In this document: piece by piece, positions 56,191-64,000 of the stretch
How the letters are laid out: each line of letters starts with the position of its first letter
Numbering within the stretch: the first letter of the stretch is position 1
Assembly: GCF_902459465.1 (NCBI RefSeq)
Contig: NC_047063.1
Span: 8,865,343 to 8,929,342 of the forward strand
DNA: 64,000 bases
Direction of reading: 5' to 3'
DNA from: Asterias rubens
Lineage: Eukaryota > Echinodermata > Asteroidea > Forcipulatida > Asteriidae
Notes under the pieces: generated by a model
What the model was told of the DNA's origin: nothing
What the model saw: only the letters and a program-made list of their open reading frames with translations
Database searches by the model: none
Position numbers and translations under genes: made by a program

Positions 56191-57584
56191 CAAGTCAAGT
56201 TACAAAATAGACGAACTATGTCAAGATTCGTATTTTACTAAAGTAAAAATACGAATGAAAGTGCTCAATGATAAATAATACGAATATTTATAAATACAAG
56301 CAGGAAAGTGTTACAAAAATGTAAAACTAAAATGTTAAAAATGAAGCAAGGCACGCTAACCGCGGACACTATTTAGCAAGCTTCCGTAGACAATGTGACG
56401 TCATAGACGCTTGACCAATCAGAACGCAATATGCTAATGAGCGGACATATTGCCATCGGACAGTTTTTTGTCACGACACCGGCATAATGCAACTCGTGTA
56501 ATAAAACTGAACATTTTTTCCGAAAATTTACATTCAAGTCCTGTGGAGAAAGATGCCTGTTTCTCCCCAAAATTTGAATCTAAGAGCATTACTGACAGTA
56601 ACGCTTCTCAGATTGTGTATTCTTCCCAGTGCTTGAAAAAAGGAGATGTTGATAGTGTATTCCACTCATCTTGTATACCGCCCTCTATTGACCAGTTACA
56701 AGTTGTAATCATAGAGCTGTGTGTGTATAATGCAACCCATGTACAAAATAAAGCATTTCTTGGACCATAGAGAATTGTCCTTTCTCTATGCTTGGACTTA
56801 CCATAGAGTATAAGGACAGAACGAACCCATAACAATGTGATACTCTACCACCGAAGAATCGGTCGGTAAACTCTTCGTGAATTATTGTGGTCAATTATTG
56901 TGGTCAATTATTGTGTACAAAGTCCACGCACAGTTGAGTTAGCTAGAATATAGGCTAGAAACACGAAAGTATTGCGATTAAACTCCTCCATTAATAGGGG
57001 TAGCCATTTATTGCCTGTTTCGGCAGTTTGATTTTCCTTTCAATAAAAAAATTAATTACCACAACTTTTTAAATACAGGTAATACATTATGTTTTTTATC
57101 TAAGAGGCATCATTTCTTCATATACTAGAGGTTAAAATAACAAATAAATACAAAAGTAAAAAACTATTTATGGCAAATGTTTTATGATCACCCCTCAATA
57201 ATTGTGGTTTGGTCGAACCGGAACTAAACAACTCAACGTCATCAACACCAGGGATTTTCCCTTAAAAAACCGCAGCATTTTGCTTGTGATGCAAAAGTTG
57301 TGACGTCGTGTAACTTCCCAAGTTTCATGACTCGATTGACCGAAAATATCATTGTTTCGAATATGTTTAGAATGTTTAATCATTACTCATTCATAAACCA
57401 AGAAGTGGAAGGAAAGTCTACGCTGGTGTAACCTGTATTTCTCAAGCCCAACGCAGGCTGAACATTTACGATTTTGTTTACGAGTCGTGGGAAATTCTGT
57501 GTGGAAACTCGAAAAGTGTTGAGTGAATTTTTAGTTTTTACTAAAAAACTGCTGGCACTGCTGGCACTGAGGACTTCGTTAAGT
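56191..57584 (+). other. Gene-free stretch containing the presumed IRAK-like promoter
   Basis: No coding exon is recognised. A short block at 56440-56485 (gcggacatattgcc, cggacagttttttg, cgacaccggc) resembles parts of the second palindrome-array element. A direct 17-bp repeat tattgtggtcaattatt occurs near 56885. The transcription start cannot be placed from sequence. Confidence 0.4.
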
Positions 57585-60500
57585 ATGGCGCCCGTGAAGA
57601 AATACATCCGTGATATTCCAGTATCCTGCCGGCAGGATTTGTGCCGTATGCTTGATGTGTCCTCCTTATGGGTGACTTTAGGTAAGTATGAAAAGCAGGT
57701 CTGTATTATTCGTATAGTTATAGTAGTATGCTTCGTTTTTGAAGAAAGGGCAAGGCAACTGTAGAATAGAAAGGAAACCCTATAAACAAATATGGCCACT
57801 GGTCCTATGCTATGGCATAGGGTGTCCTTTCAAGGCCTTTTCAAACACAATAACAACCTCTACCCGCGCAGGTACCCATTTATACCCCTAGGTGAAGAGA
57901 AGCAAGGACAGACACAAGTGTCCTGACCAGTGTCCCAGGGAATTCTGTCTGCCAGAGATTCGGTCCCCCTTATGGGAAATTAACATGGGCTCAAGGAGGA
58001 GGATTCAAAAGAGGGCGCTATCAGAAGTAGTTTGTACACATTTCGATATACGGGGGGACAGAATCTCCTGCCGCACACCGGAACTCGAACACACACTATA
58101 GCCACCAGGGCCCAATCGGCGCTTACGGAAAGCAAGGAATTCTGTGCTTACAGCAAGTGTATTTCACGGGTTATGGCAAATTTGGGCTTCTGCACGTGCG
58201 TACCCAACGTTACTAGACATTCTATGCTTACAAGGTTAGCGCAGAAATACGGCGCTTGCACGAAGTCGTAGGCCCTAAGCGGGGAATCGTGAACGTAAGC
58301 GCGGAATTCAGCATTAAGCAGAGCCATGAAATTGGGCCCACAACTTGAATTTGATGCTCCATAAACAACCCAACCATGACAAACTATAACATGACACCCT
58401 GAACAGACAACAAAAAAGAACAGTAGTATCAGCTCATTGGATGGCGTGACACTGTTTTCAGTGTAATTTTCCACAAAAATATTTGAATTTGAATTCCAGA
58501 CCTCAGAATTAGATTTCAGGTCTCGAAATCAAGCATTTTCCATTATTATCTCGCAACTTTGACGACCAATTGAGTTCAAATTTTCACAGGTTTGTTATTT
58601 TATGCCTTTGATGAGATACACCAAGTGAGAAGACTGGTCTTTGATAGTGTCCAAAGGTGTCCAGTGTCTTTAAATTTGGTATCACTCTTTTTTTTCCAGC
58701 TGGAAAGCTTAACTTCACCAACGACGACGTCCAGTCATTTAGGAGTGCCCTATACAGACCAGGAAATAGTAGTCCCACAGACGAAATGCTAACGGTGTGG
58801 GACTACAGTTGCCATACAATCACCGAACTCTACCATAAACTGTATGAGATGAGACACGCTAGATCCATGATGCTCTTGAAGGACTTGGGTAAGTCTAAAT
58901 TAACTGATGGGGAGTACTCAGCCTGTGCTGCCAAATATGTAGCTTACTAAGCTTAGTCAATCACAAGAACCATCTCTGCCCTCGGAGGTACCCACTTACT
59001 CCTTGGTGGAGAGAAGCTATGGTTAATTGTCTTGCTTTAAAAGGACCCAAGTGTCACGACCACCGGGATTCTAATCCATACTCTGCTGAACAGAAACACC
59101 AGAGCTTCAAGAGTTCGGTGCTCTTATCTGCTCGGCCAAGTGACCCCAAATCATTGGCCCAGCTACACTGAACAAATAGAAAGAATTTTCTTGCTCAATT
59201 ACTGAACAAAACTGCTGAGTTACACAGCACTGTAGACTTTAGATTCCTTATGAGAATTTCTCGGATTTGTTTTTGGCTGTAGTTGACCCCAGTCTTCATC
59301 GTCTGATCCGAGAGATTCAAGGAGTTCAGCCGACTGAAGAAGTCAACGATGAGCCAGAGTTTCCCGGACATCCCCAACTACCCCCTCTTCCCAGCAATCC
59401 ACATGGTCTGACGGCCAACATCAACAAGTCCTCTGAGAAGGTCAACGGTCTAGAGTCGCCGTTCAAGGACTGGCAAAGGGAGCGGACTGGGTCCTCGATG
59501 AGGGTCGATAACAAGAGCAGTGGCAGGGGAGAGTGTAGTAGTGGCTGTAGTAGCGAGCTGGCCTCAATAACGGATGAACAAGGAGTTAAAAAGACAATGG
59601 AAGACCGTAAGCTGATTTTTGTGGTTTTTTTGCAAGTTGCCAGACACCTGAAGGTGTGGGCTACAAATGAACTATTTTTCCAGGGGCCGTTGCCACCTAG
59701 TCCTTGGCTGAAACAGGGTTACCCCCTTTATGGTCCATACGAATGTAGGCTTGGGTATCATCCATTAGAAGCCTAGCTGGTAGAGCAGAAAGCACTACCT
59801 CCCCCAACTTTACAAAGCAATTTGTTAAGTGTCTTGCTTAAACACACAAGTGTCACGACCGGGACATGAACCCACACATCAGAAATACTAGAGCTGATCT
59901 GGTGCTTTTAAATGCTACGCCATGACATGGTGAAGATGGCTTCTTATAGCACTCCAAATTGGCTTTGTTGGCTTGTGCATAAAGCTCTTAACCCTCACCA
60001 GCGTGGCCCTGGTTGGATTCCCGGTGAAGGCCAATGAGAGTATAGTTGGGTTGGTTCTTGGCCCTGGTGGTCTTACACTTTTGTATTGTACTACAGTGAC
60101 GTCCTGGAAATCAGGGTCCATTTCTGGGGCGGGAAATTTTCACAGCTTCATAACTCAAATCTTACCGGCAAGAAACCACTAATTTCAACAGATTCACATT
60201 CCATGGCAGCATATATTTTTCTGCGGTGGGTTTTGATCATCATATATTCTTCACAAATCCGTCATTTTCATGAAATAATGCAGCTCCCAACGTTAAGGAA
60301 TTCCCATTTGTGTTCGTACTCTCACAGTCTGCCGTGTGTACGCAAGATGCATGGCGCGCAAATCTTGCCATGCGTTTGCGTGTTAATGCTGTGCAATCAA
60401 GATACGGTGACCAAGAAATCATGCGTCTTGCATCTTGCGTCTTGCACGCGAATGTATACGCGTACGCACGGCAGCAGACAACACTGAGAAAACGATCAAA

Positions 60501-62917
60501 ACAGGAATTTTTTAACGTTTGGAGCTGCATTATTTCACGAAAATCACGGTTTTGTGAAGAATATATGACAACCGAAACCCACCGCAGAAAAATGAATGCT
60601 GCCATAGAAAGTGAATCTGTTGAAATTAGTGGCTTGTTGCAGGTAAGATTTGAGTTATGAAGCTTTGAAAATTATCCGCCCCAGAAACGGGCCTTAATAG
60701 ATAGGACTCTGTATCTGTGTACAGAGGAAGAGTCCTTCATAGGGCTAGGTTGGTTCTCTACTCTGCCACAAGGGTTTTTATCCGGGCCATCTGGCTTTTC
60801 TTCCCTACAGAAAAATCAAACCCTTTCGATCTCAGGTTGTGCTCCGGGGTCATTATGGGTGTATGTGGCCGGCGACCAAAGGCACCTTTGCATGCCTGCG
60901 GCGCGTACACGTTCTAGCCGTGTCTTTCGACATTCAGCTTGCCAGCTTTGAGTGAGGGTGGTTATAGCCTCTCAAATTATTATTACTCTTTATTTATTTG
61001 TCACTCAGTCATGCTCATGGCTGTGTTGGTATTACATGTTATATTGTAATAGCGCCCTCTCTTGGTAGAGATTAACCGGGTTAAAAAATTGCTACCTAGA
61101 AACCAGACATACAGTAATGTAGCAGTTCGTGATTAAATAGAAATCTAAAAATATCCTTGCCATTCGTGTCAACTCAAATCAAAACAGTGTCCCTCGGTAA
61201 ACTTTTACCCATGGTGTCTGATTTCATTCCTGGAACTGTCTCAGCCCCCTGGGGAGTATTATACAGCCTGCGCAACAGAAAACTAACAGAAAATTGTTAG
61301 TATTATTTTGTCTGGTTTTAAAGGAGCTCTATGAAATTGGGCCCTGGTCTGTTCTTTAAACTCAAAAGCAGTGGGGCAGATACTGCTAAAAAAATGCAAG
61401 ATTGATAAAATGTCTTCTTTCATTCTTTACAGACCAGAACACATCTGCATTGAGTAGCCTTATTCACATGCACTACGAGGAGATTGTCAAAGCGACCCGA
61501 GACTTTGATGAATGCTGTAAACTTGGAGAGGGCTCATTTGGGACTGTGTACCATGCCATGATCAATATGTCTCACTATGCTGTAAAGTGTATGAAGAAGA
61601 ATGAGTACATGGGGTACGAGACGATGGAGATCGCTAGAACCGATCAGTTGAAAGAACTGAGGGCACTAGTCAGGTAGACAATCCACTTATGTTCCATTTA
61701 GTCAAGTAAGGATGTTTAGTCCCCCAAATTAATATTTTGACGTGGTGCCCTCTGCAAGGTTTTATTTCATACTTGCATTTTCCCCAGAGAAGTGCCCTTT
61801 AGGGAAAAATTGCTGTACGCCTTCAAGAGTGAAGTTCAAGGCCTGAGGTGGATCTAGTGAAGTTAAATTGTGTAGTGGTATCGCTTGTCAGCAAAATTAT
61901 CAATTCATTAAGATTTTTTAATTTTGTATCCAGGTATCGTCATCGTAACATTGTTGCCCTGTTGGCTTACTGCATGGATGGCCCCTCACCCTGTCTGCTT
62001 TATGAGTTTATGGAGAATGGCTCCCTGGAAGATAATCTTCTGTGCAAGGTAAGCAACTTTCACAAAGTCAGGTTTAAGCAACTTGCACAAAGTCAGGTTT
62101 AAGCAACTTTCACAAAGTCAGGTTTAAGCAACTTTCACAAAGTCAGGTTTAAGCAACTTTCACAAAGTCAGGTTTAAGCAACTTTCACAAAGTCAGGTTT
62201 AAGCAACTTTCACAAAGTCAGGTTTAAGCAACTTTCACAAAGTCAGGTTTAAGCAACTTTCACAAAGTCAGGTTTAAGCAACTTTCACATAGTCAGGTTT
62301 AAGCAACTTTCACATAGTCAGGTTTAAGCAACTTTCACAAAGTCAGGTTTAAGCAACTTTCACAAAGTCAGGTTTAAGCAACTTTCACAAAGTCAGGTTT
62401 AAGCAATTACTTTCACATTGTCAGGTTTAAGCAATTACTTTCACAAAGTCAGGTTTAAGCAATTACTTTTACAAAGTCAGGTTTAAGCAACTTTCACAAA
62501 GTCAGATTTAAGCAAGTTTTTTACACAGTCATGTTTGAGCAGCAAAGACAGGTTTAAGCAAGTTACACAAAGTCAGGTTTAAGCAATTTTCTCAATGTCA
62601 GATTTAAGCAACTTTCACAAAGTCAGGTTTAAGCAGCAAAGTCGGGTTTGAGCAAGTTTCACAAAGTCAGGTATAGCAAGTTTTACAAAGTCAGGTTTGA
62701 GCAATTTCACAGTCCCGTTTAAGCAAACTTTCCTAAGACTCGAATCATTTTTTTCTTTCATGAGAATGTATGTGATAAAGAGTTAAACTGTTTTATAGGC
62801 TCAAAGGGGACCTCTGGATTGGAGATTGAGACATAAAATAGCTGAAGGGTCCGCTAACGGCATTAACTTCCTGCACAGAGCTCAGGACCAACCGCTAATT
62901 CATGGTGACATCAAAAG
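57585..62917 (+). CDS. IRAK1-like death-domain kinase gene, exons 1-6 (3' part outside window)
   Basis: Predicted interleukin-1-receptor-associated kinase, the cytosolic kinase recruited by MyD88 in Toll/IL-1 receptor signalling. Exons: 57585-57681, 58700-58888, 59283-59606, 61433-61673, 61934-62048, 62799-62917. All borders are GT-AG and the frame is kept across every junction (361 codons plus 2 nt). Residues 5-95 form a death domain (YIRDIPVSCRQDLCRMLD; W-containing LTVWDYSCHTI). Residues 96-212 are a linker with HPQLPPLPSNPHG. The kinase N-lobe follows: KLGEGSFGTVY, VAIK-type lysine K255 in YAVKCMKK, helix-C glutamate E278, Tyr307 at the gatekeeper position (typical of IRAKs), NGSLEDNL, and LIHGDIK with catalytic Asp359. 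HGD rather than HRD and SLED point to IRAK1 rather than IRAK4. The start codon has A at -3 and G at +4. Later exons were not found before 64000. Confidence 0.9.
57785..58105 (-). mobile_element. tRNA-derived SINE in IRAK-like intron 1
   Basis: Minus-strand SINE: the complement of the family core is seen as ggtacccatttataccccta and acacaagtgtcctgacca, with the head at ccggaactcgaacacacac. It is interrupted by unrelated sequence between about 57970 and 58060. Confidence 0.65.
58108..58339. mobile_element. Family C-type MITE in IRAK-like intron 1
   Basis: It runs from gggcccaatcggcgcttacg to gagccatgaaattgggccc. The left end has lost a few bases after gggcccaat. The interior has the cttacg/cgtaag variant seen at 53493. 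Confidence 0.85.
58436..58673 (+). mobile_element. TIR MITE, family A, 5'-truncated, next to exon 2
   Basis: Only the right two thirds remain (aatttgaattccagacctca through ccagtgtctttaa). Its right end lies 26 bp upstream of the exon 2 start, so the branch-point region of intron 1 is probably MITE-derived. Confidence 0.8.
58965..59155 (-). mobile_element. SINE remnant in IRAK-like intron 2
   Basis: Complement of the SINE core: ggtacccacttactccttgg, gtcttgctttaaaaggaccc, gtgtcacgaccaccgggatt, then a tRNA-like head ending near ctgctcggccaag. It has no intact B box. Confidence 0.65.
59690..59940 (-). mobile_element. Composite SINE remnants in IRAK-like intron 3
   Basis: A plus-strand A-box-like run (agcctagctggtagagcag at about 59768) precedes a minus-strand SINE core (gtcttgcttaaacacacaag, gtgtcacgaccgggacatg, acgccatgacatgg). 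Two SINE pieces of opposite orientation seem to be joined. Confidence 0.55.
60115..60693. mobile_element. Foldback element with ~230-250-bp arms in IRAK-like intron 3
   Basis: The left arm begins ggtccatttctggggcggg, and the right arm ends with the complement ccgccccagaaacgggcc. Long matching blocks include cttcataactcaaatcttac against gtaagatttgagttatgaag, and cttctgcggtgggttt-type bases. The centre (60330-60450) is rich in gcatg and cttgc motifs. The open frames on both strands are by-products. Confidence 0.88.
60694..61432 (+). other. Rest of IRAK-like intron 3
   Basis: No exon is recognised. The interval contains a family C MITE end (gagctctatgaaattgggcc, about 61325-61344) and a possible non-LTR 3'-end relic around 60720-60920, which I cannot assign. 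It ends at the exon 4 acceptor ttctttacag. Confidence 0.4.
62051..62725 (+). repeat. 25-bp intronic minisatellite starting at a splice donor
   Basis: About 27 units of aagcaactttcacaaagtcaggttt fill most of intron 5. The first unit starts at intron position +3, so the donor GTAAGC contains the first bases of unit 1. The first dozen or so units are almost identical; after about 62400 they become irregular in length and sequence. Confidence 0.96.
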
Positions 62918-62921
62918 GTAT

Positions 62922-63310
62922 AATTATAATAATAATAATAATATCAAAGTCTTATATATCGCACAAATTTACCAATGAGGTACTCAAGGCGCTGAGTATA
63001 CATGTATACAAACTTTCAGAAATATAGGTTATTACAGTGATGAATTCTGAGACCCAATTATTTAACACCTTATAAGGGTTTACAAGGTGCTACGGCGCAT
63101 TTAGCAGCCACAGCCAGGAACACCGGGGCGAACCCCTTCTCTTTTCGTTAAGTGTACTGGGTTATTTTACATGCGTTACACAACACATGGGACCATCCGA
63201 AAGACGATGCAATGGTTAAGTGTCTTGCTTAAGGACACAGGTGTCGCGGCTGGGGATTCGAAACCCACACTCTGCTGATCAGAAACAACATAGTTTATAC
63301 ACTCGCTTCC
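62922..63310 (-). mobile_element. SINE/LINE-tail insertion beginning at the exon 6 donor
   Basis: A (TAATAA)-type tail begins about five bases after the exon 6 border, followed by tatatcgcacaaatttacca, aaggcgctgag, the core gtgtcttgcttaaggacac and the head gggattcgaaacccacac (complement of a B box). This is a complete minus-strand SINE with a TTA-type tail. Confidence 0.75.
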
Positions 63311-63600
63311 TTTCTTTAAAACCAGAGTGTGGTTGTTTATAATTAGTAACAATTTGCATCAAAAAATGTACAGGTCAATCAAATAGAATACTAGACAGTT
63401 GTAGACCTGTCCAAGTTAGAGTAAACATATCTTTGTACAAAATTGAAATTGTGAGTTTGAAAAAAAGAAACATTGATGTGAAAAAAAAAATGTTGTCATT
63501 ATGAGTTCAAAACTTATGTTTCATCAAGACTTTGAAAAACGCTTTAACCCTCTCCCCACGTGTGCGTACTAAGAATTGAAAACTCGGGACTCTAAAAGAT
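63311..63600. other. Intronic stretch of the IRAK-like gene
   Basis: No exon for the remaining kinase domain is visible (no DFG, APE or NVLLD-like coding). The stretch is AT-rich with A runs. Confidence 0.45.
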
Positions 63601-63710
63601 TTTTACCAACAAAAAAATCAGGAAAATTACCTGAGTGAGATTCGAACCCTCGGCATTAGCATTGCTTCAGCATATTTGTTACCACTAGACCACCTAGCTA
63701 GTCTGTCTTT
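63601..63710 (-). mobile_element. Second type of tRNA-derived SINE head
   Basis: On the minus strand it reads tagctaggtggtctagtgg (A box) followed by gagggttcgaatctcactc (B box). The head differs from that of the other SINEs in the window and resembles a different tRNA source. Confidence 0.65.
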
Positions 63711-63779
63711 GTTGGCTGACAAAAAAACTGCTCACAATATGCTTTTGCTTAGAAAATACCAACAAAGTATATTATAGTT

Positions 63780-64000
63780 TCATGGCCAAGCAGAGAAGAG
63801 CACCGAACTCAAGCTGTGGTGTTTCTGCCCGGCAAAGTGTGGGTTCGAATCCCCGTTGTGATATTTGTGTCCCTGAGCAAGACACTTTCACTATTATTGC
63901 TTCTCTCCACCCAGGGGCAAATGGGGACCTGTGAGGGCAGAGATGGTTTAAGATATGAATTAAATGGCACAGTGACCAGAGGTTATAATCTTGGAAGCGC
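63780..64000 (+). mobile_element. tRNA-derived SINE cut by the window edge
   Basis: Plus-strand member: agcagagaagagcaccgaac, then gtgggttcgaatccccgtt (B box), gtccctgagcaagacact and cacccaggggcaaatgggg. The 3' end is outside the window. Confidence 0.75.

Overview
This is animal genomic DNA, AT-rich and crowded with small transposons, and it most likely comes from an echinoderm such as a sea star. The grounds are intron-containing genes with canonical GT-AG sites, an invertebrate-type NLR (NACHT plus RNI-type leucine-rich repeats), an IRAK1-like kinase gene, L2/CR1-type LINEs, a DIRS-like remnant, tRNA-derived SINEs and several MITE families with palindromic ends. The species call is inference; the gene families are read from the sequence.

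Layout. Positions 1-15620 and 16567-31817 are two near-identical ~15.2-kb blocks in direct orientation, separated by 79-bp satellite and a gap of exactly 500 N. Each block carries, in order: a relic NLR fragment inside an intron-like stretch, a predicted 34-codon linker exon, one large NLR exon (NACHT, then tandem 56-residue LRR pairs), a long gene-free tract, two palindromic MITEs, a SINE, and a dead 5'-truncated L2-type LINE sitting inside satellite DNA. NLR copy 1 has a 1-base frameshift. NLR copy 2 is open through NACHT and most of the LRRs but has one in-frame TGA 51 codons before the ancestral stop. Whether the blocks are a real tandem duplication or two haplotypes joined by the assembler cannot be decided here, and the gap position makes the second option serious.

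Positions 31818-49500 hold no gene I can support. They contain a ~105-bp satellite of about 15 units, SINEs, foldback elements, a degenerate GGTCAGGTTAGG minisatellite, a CR1-like LINE remnant, a DIRS-like remnant and two unusual elements made of arrays of short perfect palindromes between terminal inverted repeats (38182-38596 and 45562-45950). The first of these has a 6-bp target-site duplication.

Positions 49863-51962 encode an unrecognised 699-residue single-exon protein with a 10-residue and a 23-residue tandem repeat. From 57585 to the right edge lies the 5' part of an IRAK1-like gene on the plus strand: six exons encode a death domain, a proline-rich linker and the N-lobe of the kinase up to the catalytic loop; the rest is outside the window. 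Its introns are full of SINEs, MITEs and a 25-bp minisatellite, two of which touch splice donors. NLR and IRAK are both innate-immune genes, but nothing in the sequence shows that they are functionally linked.
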